Positions 1 to 6,471 of a stretch of 8,258 nucleotides of DNA are shown piece after piece (positions within the stretch are counted from its first letter, which is position 1; the number at the start of each line of letters is the position of its first letter). Made by a program: the position numbers and the translations under genes. Below the pieces are notes generated by a model. That model searched no databases and was not told where the DNA came from. It saw only the letters and a list, made by a program, of their open reading frames with translations. Origin of the DNA: Rhodocyclaceae bacterium UBA5602 (GTDB lineage Bacteria > Pseudomonadota > Gammaproteobacteria > Burkholderiales > Rhodocyclaceae). The stretch covers positions 1 through 8,258 of the forward strand of contig DILC01000059.1 in the NCBI GenBank assembly GCA_002424865.1, written 5' to 3'.

Positions 1-435
1 GGGACTGTCGGCAAAGTTCGCGTTGACGGTGAAATCAACGGTATCGTAGAAGGTGCCTGTTGCGCCGAAATAAATACGCCGAAGGTCGAAGGTGTCAGCA
101 TTTTGCGCATCAGGGTTGCTGAAACTACGATAGTCAGCCTGGACGCGGCCGTTAAGCGATATTTTGAAAGCTTTGTCGCCACTTTCCCAGGCGATTCCAT
201 CCTTGAACGTTGTGCTAATTTCGTTTGCTTTTTTCTCTGCCAGAGCTTTCTCTGCGACTTTTCTTTCGCTGGCGCGGTTCTGCATCAGCAACGCGCCTTC
301 TTCTGCGGACAATATGCCCTTGCCAATCAGGGCGCTGATGATGTCGTCAGCGGTGTCGGCCATGGCCATTGGTGATGCGCCGAGCGCTATGGCACCGGCA
401 ATAGTAGTAGCTAATAAAGTGCGTCTGTAATACAT
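1..435 (-). CDS. Phosphate-selective porin (OprO/OprP family), N-terminal part
   Basis: This is the first 145 codons of an outer-membrane porin whose 3' end lies beyond the left edge. Residues 1-26 form a signal peptide: basic start with Arg4-Arg5, hydrophobic core, and an Ala-Met-Ala cleavage site before Asp27. Residues of about 30-75 are helical and rich in Ala, Glu and Lys, like the periplasmic coiled coil found in many Porin_O_P proteins. The barrel then begins with the family pattern FKDGIAWES, KISLNGRVQADYR and TFDLRRIYFGATG. The start is backed by AGGAG eight bases upstream. Family members form trimeric channels for phosphate, polyphosphate or other anions. It starts 44 bases after the end of phnF on the same strand, which suggests co-transcription and a role in phosphonate or phosphate uptake. 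That substrate is inferred; the family call is firm. Confidence 0.85.
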   Translation of the reverse strand, partial: MYYRRTLLATTIAGAIALGASPMAMADTADDIISALIGKGILSAEEGALLMQNRASERKVAEKALAEKKANEISTTFKDGIAWESGDKAFKISLNGRVQADYRSFSNPDAQNADTFDLRRIYFGATGTFYDTVDFTVNANFADSP

Positions 436-479
436 TTCGAATACTCCTGCAAGGTTGTGGAAGGGTTTGGAAGATCAAT

Positions 480-1205
480 TCACGGGGTGATACGCAGTTG
501 GATCCGGTCTGCGCGAAACCGGGTTATGGCGTACTCGATCGGGGTACCAGCCCGTTCGAGCACGTTCAAACTCTTGACGCGCAACACAGGCCTGGTCTGC
601 GCGATGCCTAACAGCTTCGCATCATCACCTTGCGGGAGTACCGCGGTTACCAGGCTCTCGGTGCGGCGCAGCGCGCCGCAGTGTTGCACTAGCCGTTCGT
701 GCAGCGAACCTTCGCTATAGCCATCTAGCAGCACGCTAAAAGGTTCAACTGGCAAAAAATGGGAAATAACGCACAGCGGCGCGCCATCAGCGCGGCGCAA
801 AGTCTCGATCCACACCACAGACGCGTCATTGGGTAGATTCAAGTGCCTGGCTACGCCAGCAGAAGCCGGTGCGATCGCCTTTCTCAATACCAAGCTTTCG
901 GTGGCGATACCAAGATCGGCAAGCGTCTGGGTGTAGCGTGTACTCGTGCCGATCTGATAATCGAACAACCGCTCGGCAATGAATACGCCCACACCATGCT
1001 TACGCTCAAGCAGACCGGCAGTGATCAGTTCATCCACAGCCCGGCGCAGCGTGTGACGATTCACACCGAAACGATCAGCCAGTTCGCCCTCGGATGGCAA
1101 CCGGTCGCCCGGCGCGCCCTGCCCTACGTAATCCCGTTCTAGAACCTTGGCAATTTCCGCATACAGTGCGGTTCCATTGGTGTGCTTGATAGCATAGAGG
1201 CTCAT
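480..1205 (-). CDS. phnF: PhnF-type GntR/HutC family transcriptional regulator
   Basis: The 241-residue protein equals E. coli PhnF in length. Residues of about 12-78 are the GntR winged helix-turn-helix; the recognition region LPSEGELADRFGVNRHTLRR (36-55) and the wing ending HGVGVFI (70-76) closely follow the PhnF pattern. Residues of about 95-238 form a UTRA effector domain, with LRRADGAPLCVISHF and a closing EYAITRFRADRIQL. Family members repress genes for phosphonate or other organophosphorus use and release DNA on binding a small ligand. The start has no clear Shine-Dalgarno sequence; an A/T-rich palindrome sits immediately upstream, so the message may be leaderless or weakly translated. 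The porin gene follows in the same direction. No phosphonate-degradation genes (C-P lyase, phnWX) are visible here; they could lie beyond the left edge. Confidence 0.88.
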   Translation of the reverse strand: MSLYAIKHTNGTALYAEIAKVLERDYVGQGAPGDRLPSEGELADRFGVNRHTLRRAVDELITAGLLERKHGVGVFIAERLFDYQIGTSTRYTQTLADLGIATESLVLRKAIAPASAGVARHLNLPNDASVVWIETLRRADGAPLCVISHFLPVEPFSVLLDGYSEGSLHERLVQHCGALRRTESLVTAVLPQGDDAKLLGIAQTRPVLRVKSLNVLERAGTPIEYAITRFRADRIQLRITP

Positions 1206-1208
1206 TTT

Positions 1209-1222
1209 TATAGATGTCTAGA
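1209..1222. promoter_or_regulatory. Candidate PhnF operator (imperfect palindrome)
   Basis: The sequence TATAGATGTCTAGA is an imperfect inverted repeat with TAGA and TCTA half-sites around a central TG. It lies three bases upstream of the phnF start codon and overlaps where its promoter or ribosome-binding region must be. HutC-subfamily regulators commonly bind short A/T-rich palindromes at their own promoters, so autoregulation is plausible. The assignment rests on position and symmetry only. Confidence 0.35.
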
Positions 1223-1267
1223 TATGTAATGAGCGAATCATATCGACCGCATGTGACATCTCTATGA

Positions 1268-1660
1268 CAGGAATGTGGCATTCTTATAAGACGGTTGGCG
1301 CTCATCGACGTACTTCCCGTCTGTGGCGTCTCGAACGACCTGCTCGACACGCCCTGGCCAAAAGTCGGCGCTGGCAAGACGGCGATGCTGCAAGCGACCG
1401 ACTGTTTACCCGACGACGAGCCGCTGTTCGACCTGTTGCGGAACGACGCAATCCATCCCGATGAACACCTGCCAGCGACCGGGATTCCGCAGGAATGGGA
1501 ACGCCTGCTCTCCGCCGCCTTTGTCAAATCGCCCACCTATGGCACGCGCAGTTCGACGGTGTTCTGCCAGCGGCGCGACGGCTGGCTGACCTTTGATGAA
1601 CAAACCTGGTTGACGGATGCGCAACGTGGTGGGCGGGTGCGCTATCGCTGGCAAATATAA
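1268..1660 (+). pseudogene. NRDE/TANGO2-family protein, C-terminal fragment
   Basis: The open frame runs from an in-frame stop at 1265-1267; the longest initiation option is TTG at 1295, giving 121 residues. The translation shows the C-terminal half of the NRDE (TANGO2-like, DUF833) family: VSNDLLDTPWPKV, then DDEPLFDLL, LPATGIPQEWERLLSAAFV and YGTRSSTV, ending at RYRWQI. Whole family members are about 250-270 residues and begin with the Asn-Arg-Asp-Glu motif that gives the family its name. That N-terminal half is absent: the sequence immediately upstream is the phnF control region. No ribosome-binding site precedes the TTG. The simplest reading is a gene truncated by a rearrangement that brought phnF and the porin next to it. 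A 27-bp repeat also lies inside this fragment. Family recognition is confident; whether any product is made is unknown. Confidence 0.75.
1359..1385 (+). repeat. Dispersed 27-bp coding repeat, copy 1
   Basis: These 27 bases are identical, in inverted orientation, to 4228-4254. The core is GTCGGCGCTGGC followed by AAGACGGCGA. In this gene fragment the repeat is read as K-V-G-A-G-K-T-A and replaces the segment after the conserved TPWPKV, where relatives normally carry a variable stretch ending in Gly-Lys. The match stops abruptly on both sides. Confidence 0.75.
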
Positions 1661-1685
1661 AACTGCCTAACTGCTTGAGGACATT

Positions 1686-3362
1686 TTAGTCGATCCGGAA
1701 ATGTCCAGCCAACCGTGCCAACTCGCTAGAAAGATCAGCCAGTTGCCGTGCAGCTTCAGCTGTTTTAGCCACGGAAACAGAATTACTTTCAATGCCTTGC
1801 GCAATCGTATCGACTTTTTGCGCGACATCTTTTGAAGATTCATTTTGTTCCATTAGCACCTTGGTGATTTCAGCGACCACATTCGCTGTGCGCTGCGCCG
1901 CATCGCGAATTTCAGTCACCGATTGACCTGCCTCTTTTGCCAGCGCGACACCATTATTCACAGAGGAAACACTGTCTGCCATCTGCGTGACGGCACTTTG
2001 CGTACCTAACTGGATTTGATCAATCATGCTGCCAATTTCGTGCGTCGATGTGCTGGTGCGCTCGGCGAGTTTCTTGACTTCGTCAGCTACCACGGCAAAA
2101 CCACGCCCGTGCTCACCTGCCCGGGCGGCTTCAATCGCAGCATTAAGTGCCAGCAAGTTGGTCTGATCGGCGATTTCCTTGATTACCTGGACAATGCTGG
2201 AAATCTGGCGGGACAGATCTTCCAGCTCACCGATGCTCGCTGAACCCAGATTGACCGCATGGGCAATTCGCTCCATTTCTTCGGTGGTACGGAAAATAAT
2301 TTGCCCGCCTTCATCGGCGTGCCGGCTGGAAGTCTGGCTGATCGTATGCGCTTCCTGCGCATTTTGGTCAATGTAATTCAGCGACCGGGACAAATCATTG
2401 ATTGCCGAGGCGACAGCCACTGAAGCGGCGCTCTGGCTATCCACCGTCTGCGCACTGCTTTCTGCCGCATCAGAAAGTGCCGCCGCTTGCTGACTCAAAC
2501 CTTCGGTATTCGTGCGAATGGCGCCAATCAGATCGCGGAGGCTTTCTCTCATGCTCGAGAGCTTCCGCATCAACTCGCCGATTTCATCTTGCCTGTAGTT
2601 ACTGCTATTCCCCGTCAGATCCCCACTGGCAATGGCTGACGCTGTCTGGCCTGCCTCTTTCAGGCTTTTATTGATGTAGCGCAAGGTCAGAAAGGCAGGG
2701 CCACCCACAATCATGGCACCAAAAATGAGGAAACCAATCAGTAAATAGCGGCTAGTCCGGTAGCGTTGTTCAGCGGCTTTATATTCCTCCTTGGCGACAT
2801 TGGCCTGATAATTAATCAACTCACGCAATGCGTCCAGTACGGCTTGCCGTTCCTCCTGGACTGCATACAGGAAGTTTACAAGTAATCCGGCATTGAACTT
2901 TCCCGCTTCGATTTCGCTGGTCGTCTGGTCGACCTTAGCCATCCACGCCTGGTTTTTCGCTACAAAAGCAGCCGCCAATGCCTTTTCTTTCGCCTCGTGA
3001 TGAATAGACTGATAGCGTTGCCACAGTTCTTTAAACCGTTTTTCGTTATTGCGAACTTCCGACGTCAGAGAGGCAATATTTTCTGTCATCAGGCCCGCTG
3101 CAGGTTGGCCAGGCGCATATTCAAAGGCAAAGATGAGCTTGAGGGAATCTTCGCGGATGTTGGCATCAATCGTGGCCAGGTCACGCATCGGATTGGCGCG
3201 ATCCTCATACACTGACTTGAGTGAAGCGCTTGCCGCTTCCAAGCCCAGCCAGCCAATACTCGCTGCGACCAGATACAGGACAACAGAAGCTATGGTGATG
3301 TAGTAGAGGCGATGCGAAATGTGAACTTTTTCCGCGATCAGGCTTAAAAAATTTTTCTTCAT
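1686..3362 (-). CDS. Methyl-accepting chemotaxis protein with periplasmic four-helix-bundle sensor
   Basis: This 558-residue chemoreceptor sits in the inner membrane and signals through CheW/CheA. Transmembrane helix 1 spans about 20-41 and helix 2 about 205-228. Between them lies an all-helical periplasmic domain of about 160 residues, consistent with a 4HB_MCP sensor whose ligand cannot be read from sequence. A HAMP domain follows (about 226-280), then a long cytoplasmic coiled coil. The hairpin tip is textbook: EIADQTNLLALNAAIEAARA from 396, then GEHGRGFAVVADEVKKLAER. Both arms are about 140 residues, fitting the 40-heptad class. The C-terminus ends HFRID without the NWETF-type pentapeptide that tethers CheR/CheB. 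The start is supported by AAGGAG just upstream. No other che or flagellar genes are near, so it is an orphan receptor. It lies 137 bases downstream of the transpeptidase-GNAT gene on the same strand. Confidence 0.95.
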   Translation of the reverse strand: MKKNFLSLIAEKVHISHRLYYITIASVVLYLVAASIGWLGLEAASASLKSVYEDRANPMRDLATIDANIREDSLKLIFAFEYAPGQPAAGLMTENIASLTSEVRNNEKRFKELWQRYQSIHHEAKEKALAAAFVAKNQAWMAKVDQTTSEIEAGKFNAGLLVNFLYAVQEERQAVLDALRELINYQANVAKEEYKAAEQRYRTSRYLLIGFLIFGAMIVGGPAFLTLRYINKSLKEAGQTASAIASGDLTGNSSNYRQDEIGELMRKLSSMRESLRDLIGAIRTNTEGLSQQAAALSDAAESSAQTVDSQSAASVAVASAINDLSRSLNYIDQNAQEAHTISQTSSRHADEGGQIIFRTTEEMERIAHAVNLGSASIGELEDLSRQISSIVQVIKEIADQTNLLALNAAIEAARAGEHGRGFAVVADEVKKLAERTSTSTHEIGSMIDQIQLGTQSAVTQMADSVSSVNNGVALAKEAGQSVTEIRDAAQRTANVVAEITKVLMEQNESSKDVAQKVDTIAQGIESNSVSVAKTAEAARQLADLSSELARLAGHFRID

Positions 3363-3406
3363 ATATTTCTCCTTTTTCTATTTTTTCTGCTGTACCGGTT
3401 TTTCTG

Positions 3407-3484
3407 GATGATAGCCGGGCGCCAATCTTCGGCTTCCCGAAGGATGCCGAGCGGGCCTGTGCTTTCACTTGTGTGTCACTATCA
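3407..3484 (-). promoter_or_regulatory. Structured leader of the chemoreceptor gene, unassigned
   Basis: On the minus strand the transcript entering the chemoreceptor gene can form an outer 6-bp stem, UGAUAG (3484-3479) with CUAUCA (3412-3407). Inside it is a hairpin at 3450-3429 with UCGGC/GCCGA, an A-A mismatch, UCC/GGA and a UUCG tetraloop. A GUG-AAAG-CAC mini-hairpin may lie on the 5' side. The hairpin is not followed by a U-run, so it does not look like an intrinsic terminator. The remaining 45 or so bases to the start codon are A-rich and contain AAGGAG. Chemoreceptor genes are sometimes under riboswitch control, but I could not match this to a known class. A chance fold remains possible. 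Confidence 0.3.
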
Positions 3485-3499
3485 GGCAGCAAAGGCAGT

Positions 3500-4432
3500 T
3501 TAACCGACGGATCGCCGCATCAGCCGATGCGGAATGCCCGCCTCCATGAAAACATCACCTTCGGCCACAAACCCCAGTTTTTCGTAAAACCCCAGCGCTT
3601 GCACCTGGGCGTGGAGCAGTAAAGCTTGTTGCTGTTTTTTCGCCGCTTCGTCAATCAAACGCTCCATCAGCGCACGGCCCACATCCTTGCCGCGCCAGTT
3701 GGCCAATACGGCCAGACGGCCAATATGGCCATCAGGCAACAGACGCCCTGTGCCGATCACTGTACCGTTGCTGTCCCGGGCAAGCACATGCAGGCTTGCC
3801 GCATCGTATTCATCCCATTCCAGTTCCAGCGGCACACCCTGCTCGACCACGAAAACGGCTTCGCGCACGGGCTTGGCCAGCGTACCGAGTTCATCCCAGG
3901 TGCCGCTGGCGAGGCTGAATTCGACGATATCGAGTGGCGTATAAATGGGCGTTTGATCGAACAGTTCGATGATGTCTTCGTTCCGCATGCGCACGCAGCC
4001 AATGGAACCCGGCGTGCCCATGGGGATGGTATCTGGCGAGCCGTGAATGTAAATATAGCGGCGCATGGTATCGACATTGCCCAGTCGGTTTTTGCCAGGC
4101 TCCGTACCCGATAACCATAGAATGCGCGTCAAAATCCAGTCGCGATCGGGAAATTGCGCCGCCAGCTCGGGCGACCAGATTTCGCCCGTTGGCCGACGGC
4201 GTTTGAAGACTGTATTCGCCGCGCATCTCGCCGTCTTGCCAGCGCCGACTTTTGCGCGAATGATGTGCCGTCCGCGCGGCGTGCAATAGCTGCCATTTTG
4301 CTCGCCCGCGCCGTTCTTTGCGGTGGATACACGATAGGAGGCAACCAAGTTGCTCCGCGCATCAAAAAGTTCCAGCGTTTGTTGCGGCAGGCTAATGCGG
4401 ATGTGCATGGCAGGCGGTTTGTTCATTTCCAT
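3500..4432 (-). CDS. L,D-transpeptidase (YkuD) domain fused to a GNAT acetyltransferase domain
   Basis: The protein has 310 residues and two domains. Residues of about 8-172 are a YkuD (ErfK/YbiS) L,D-transpeptidase, with the catalytic motif HGSPDTIPMGTPGSIGCVRM: His130, Gly131, Ser143, Gly145, nucleophile Cys146 and Arg148. Such enzymes cross-link peptidoglycan stem peptides. Residues of about 185-306 are a GNAT N-acetyltransferase, with REAVFVVEQGVPLELEWDEYD and acetyl-CoA loop RGKDVG (247-252), then GFYEKLGF. No signal peptide or membrane anchor is visible, although YkuD enzymes normally act in the periplasm, whereas GNAT domains need cytoplasmic acetyl-CoA. Residues 61-70 (KVGAGKTARC) include a 27-bp repeat shared with the NRDE-family fragment. 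The gene starts 34 bases after the tadA stop, suggesting an operon. Start choice is uncertain: Met3 and Met9 are alternatives and no good Shine-Dalgarno sequence is seen. Confidence 0.85.
   Translation of the reverse strand: MEMNKPPAMHIRISLPQQTLELFDARSNLVASYRVSTAKNGAGEQNGSYCTPRGRHIIRAKVGAGKTARCAANTVFKRRRPTGEIWSPELAAQFPDRDWILTRILWLSGTEPGKNRLGNVDTMRRYIYIHGSPDTIPMGTPGSIGCVRMRNEDIIELFDQTPIYTPLDIVEFSLASGTWDELGTLAKPVREAVFVVEQGVPLELEWDEYDAASLHVLARDSNGTVIGTGRLLPDGHIGRLAVLANWRGKDVGRALMERLIDEAAKKQQQALLLHAQVQALGFYEKLGFVAEGDVFMEAGIPHRLMRRSVG
4228..4254 (-). repeat. Dispersed 27-bp coding repeat, copy 2
   Basis: This is an exact inverted copy of 1359-1385. In the transpeptidase gene it is read as K-V-G-A-G-K-T-A, in the same codon phase as copy 1. 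Relatives typically have a Lys-Ile-Gly-Ala-Gly stretch here, so the first half may be native. The following Lys-Thr-Ala-Arg-Cys residues look like an addition. The shared bases end at GGCGA, after which the two sites diverge. Confidence 0.75.
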
Positions 4433-4466
4433 GAGTTCATTATTTAAAAAAAGCAGCCGGGAGAAT

Positions 4467-4931
4467 TCAAGTCAGCGCAGTGCGGTTGCGGCGGGCGGCA
4501 AAAAAGCTCGACAACAACTGCCCGCATTCAACCGCGCGCACGCCGCCGGCAATCTCGGCATGATGGTTCAGGCGCTGCTCGGCAAATAAATCCAGCACAC
4601 TGCCCGCTACGCCAGTTTTTGGGTCCTGCGCGCCAAACACCACGCGCGCAACCCGCGCGTGCATCATCGCGCCAGCGCACATGAGACAAGGCTCTAAAGT
4701 GACATACAGCGTTGCCCCTGGCAGGCGGTAGTTGCCGATCCTGGCCGCCGCATCGCGCAAGGCCATGACTTCTGCATGCGCTGTCGGATCATGGCGGCCA
4801 ATGGGTTGATTAAACCCGCGGCCGATAATCTGCCCGTCCAGCACCACCACCGCCCCCACCGGCACCTCGCCCGCAGCACCCGCCTGGCGCGCCTGGGCGA
4901 GTGCTTCATTCATCCAAAAGTCATCATTCAT
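4467..4931 (-). CDS. tadA: tRNA-specific adenosine deaminase TadA
   Basis: TadA converts adenosine-34 to inosine in the anticodon of tRNA-Arg(ACG), an essential step for reading CGN codons. The 154-residue product carries the complete zinc-dependent deaminase signature: His52-Ala53-Glu54 (zinc ligand and proton shuttle) and Pro81-Cys82-x-x-Cys85 (two more zinc ligands) in YVTLEPCLMCAGAMMHARV. It also has VPVGAVVV and NQPIGRHDPTAHAE, close to E. coli TadA. The ATG at 4931 is chosen because MNDDFWMNEALAQARQAG aligns with the usual N-terminus. The frame stays open upstream to 5147, and an in-frame ATG at 4958 is an alternative; neither has a strong Shine-Dalgarno sequence. It is divergent from trhP and probably leads an operon with the transpeptidase-GNAT gene. 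Confidence 0.95.
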   Translation of the reverse strand: MNDDFWMNEALAQARQAGAAGEVPVGAVVVLDGQIIGRGFNQPIGRHDPTAHAEVMALRDAAARIGNYRLPGATLYVTLEPCLMCAGAMMHARVARVVFGAQDPKTGVAGSVLDLFAEQRLNHHAEIAGGVRAVECGQLLSSFFAARRNRTALT

Positions 4932-4944
4932 GCGCGAATTATGC

Positions 4945-4977
4945 CGACAATTCGCCATAACGTGAGCTGAATTGTCG
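4945..4977. repeat. Inverted repeat between tadA and trhP
   Basis: CGACAATTC (4945-4953) and GAATTGTCG (4969-4977) form a perfect 9-bp inverted repeat with a 15-base spacer. It ends 13 bases upstream of the chosen tadA start, and the alternative tadA ATG (4958) lies in the loop. It could be a regulator-binding site in the divergent promoter region or a hairpin in the tadA leader that limits translation. There is no U-run, so it is not a terminator. Confidence 0.55.
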
Positions 4978-5073
4978 TCTTGATTATCCTCTTCAATGGC
5001 TGTCTTTAAATGGTCGCCTTTCACGCAACTAACCAGTAAACTACGCGGCTTGATTCGTTTTAAGGTACGCCGC

Positions 5074-6465
5074 ATGAAAACGCCAGAACTCCTCGCCCCC
5101 GCAGGCTCGCTGAAAATGACGCGCACCGCGCTGGATTTTGGCGCCACCGCGATTTACGCCGGCCAGCCGCGCTATTCGTTGCGCGTGCGCAACAATGATT
5201 TTGGCAAGCTGGAAAACCTCGCCCAAGGCATTGACCTGGCGCATGCCCGCGGTGGCAAGTTCTATGTGGTCAGCAACATCGTGCCGCATAACGCCAAGCT
5301 CAAAACCTATCTGGCGGACATGGCGCCGGTGATTGCCTTAAAGCCCGATGCGCTGATCATGGCCGACCCAGGGCTCATGCTGATGATTCGGGAGACCTGG
5401 CCGGAGATGCCGATTCATCTGTCGGTGCAGGCCAATACGGTGAATTATGCGGCGGTGCGCTTCTGGCACAGCATGGGGGTTTCGCGCGTGATTTTGTCGC
5501 GCGAATTGTCCATCGACGAGATTGCCGAAATCCGCCAGCAATGCCCGGACATGGAACTTGAAGTTTTCGTCCATGGTGCGCTGTGCATCGCCTATTCCGG
5601 CCGTTGTCTGCTGTCGGGCTACTTTAACCATCGCGACCCGAATCAGGGCAGCTGCACCAATTCCTGCCGCTGGGATTACAAAGTGCTGCCTGCCAAAACC
5701 GATGGCTCGGGCGATATCAGCTTGCTGCATCCCCGGCCAACCACGATTCCCGTCGTCAACGCGGCGGAGAGCGGTTGTTGCAAAAGTACGCAGCCGACAG
5801 AAAGCCTCACCAAAATGGTCAACCGGCCGGATGAAGATGCCTGGTTGATCGAAGAAGCCTTGCGCCCAGGGCAGTTGATGCCGATTGAAGAAGATGAGCA
5901 CGGCACCTACATCCTCAATTCGAAAGACCTGCGCGCCATTGAATATGTCGCGCAACTGACCGAACTGGGCATTGATTCACTGAAAATCGAGGGCCGCACC
6001 AAGTCGCCCTATTACGTTGCGCGCACCTGCCAGAGCTACCGGCAAGCGATTGATGACGCCGTTGCCGGCCGGCCGTTCAATCCGCGTCTGGTGGGCGATC
6101 TCGATGGTTTGGCGAACCGCGGCTACACTCCCGGTTTCTATGATCGCCACCCTGACCGCGAGCACCAAAACTATCTCGCGGGCCATTCTGACTCCAACCG
6201 TAGCCTGTATGTCGGCGACGTGCTGGGCTATGCCGCAGATGGCCTGGCCGAGATCGAGGTGAAAAACAAATTCAGCGTCGGCGACCGCATCGAGCTGATC
6301 CACCCCTCAGGCAACAGCGAACACACGCTCACGAAAATAGTCGGCGCTGGCGACACGGCGGTTAATGTCGCACCGGGCAGCGGCCATCGTGTGCGCATCT
6401 CCTTGCCGCCTGGACAGGAAGGCGCATTTGTCGCGCGCTTTGTGAATGAGCCAGCAGTAGCTTAA
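5074..6465 (+). CDS. trhP: tRNA 5-hydroxyuridine modification protein TrhP (YegQ), U32 family
   Basis: From ATG 5074 the product has 463 residues, close to E. coli YegQ/TrhP (about 453). TrhP family proteins take part in prephenate-dependent hydroxylation of uridine-34 in tRNA, the first step towards cmo5U or mcmo5U. The N-terminus MKTPELLAPAGSLK, then YAGQPRYSLRVRNN, and the U32 signature EVFVHGALCIAYSGRCLLSG (163-182) are diagnostic. Cys171, Cys178, Cys194 and Cys198 form the conserved cysteine set expected to hold a metal centre. The C-terminal part keeps EDEHGTYILNSKDLRAI, SLKIEGRTKS and VKNKFSVGD. The frame is open from 4996, but the N-terminal match and TAAGG nine bases upstream favour 5074. 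Residues of about 203-258 appear longer than in E. coli and contain an extra Cys235-Cys236 pair. It is divergent from tadA, another wobble-base enzyme. Confidence 0.93.
   Translation: MKTPELLAPAGSLKMTRTALDFGATAIYAGQPRYSLRVRNNDFGKLENLAQGIDLAHARGGKFYVVSNIVPHNAKLKTYLADMAPVIALKPDALIMADPGLMLMIRETWPEMPIHLSVQANTVNYAAVRFWHSMGVSRVILSRELSIDEIAEIRQQCPDMELEVFVHGALCIAYSGRCLLSGYFNHRDPNQGSCTNSCRWDYKVLPAKTDGSGDISLLHPRPTTIPVVNAAESGCCKSTQPTESLTKMVNRPDEDAWLIEEALRPGQLMPIEEDEHGTYILNSKDLRAIEYVAQLTELGIDSLKIEGRTKSPYYVARTCQSYRQAIDDAVAGRPFNPRLVGDLDGLANRGYTPGFYDRHPDREHQNYLAGHSDSNRSLYVGDVLGYAADGLAEIEVKNKFSVGDRIELIHPSGNSEHTLTKIVGAGDTAVNVAPGSGHRVRISLPPGQEGAFVARFVNEPAVA
6339..6360 (+). repeat. Degenerate third copy of the coding repeat
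   Basis: These 22 bases inside trhP match the 27-bp repeat with two mismatches, both in the codon after GGCGCTGGC (GAC instead of AAG). It is read as V-G-A-G-D-T-A, in the same phase as the other copies. The surrounding protein looks like normal TrhP, so this may be chance similarity rather than a true copy. Confidence 0.35.
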
Positions 6466-6471
6466 AAACGC

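Noticed and set aside
1263..1290. Plus-strand promoter for the NRDE fragment (ATGACA with TTATAA)
   Set aside because: The spacing of 14-15 bases is too short and the match weak; a short GAATG/CATTC repeat at 1271-1283 is equally likely to be chance.
1355..1390. V-G-A-G-K-T-A as a Walker A nucleotide-binding loop
   Set aside because: The glycine required five residues before Gly-Lys-Thr is a proline here, and neither host family is an NTPase; the likeness comes from the repeat.
1075..1536. 153-codon minus-strand ORF spanning the phnF start and the NRDE-family fragment
   Set aside because: It overlaps two recognisable coding segments in other frames, and its translation resembles no family; it is a shadow ORF.
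3429..3450. UUCG hairpin as an intrinsic terminator for the transpeptidase-GNAT gene
   Set aside because: On the minus strand it is followed by AGAUUGG, not a U-run.
3626..4114. 162-codon plus-strand ORF opposite the transpeptidase-GNAT gene
   Set aside because: The minus-strand frame carries clear YkuD and GNAT motifs; this frame shows none.
5338..5955. 205-codon minus-strand ORF opposite trhP
   Set aside because: It lies wholly within well-conserved trhP; an antisense shadow of GC-rich codons.
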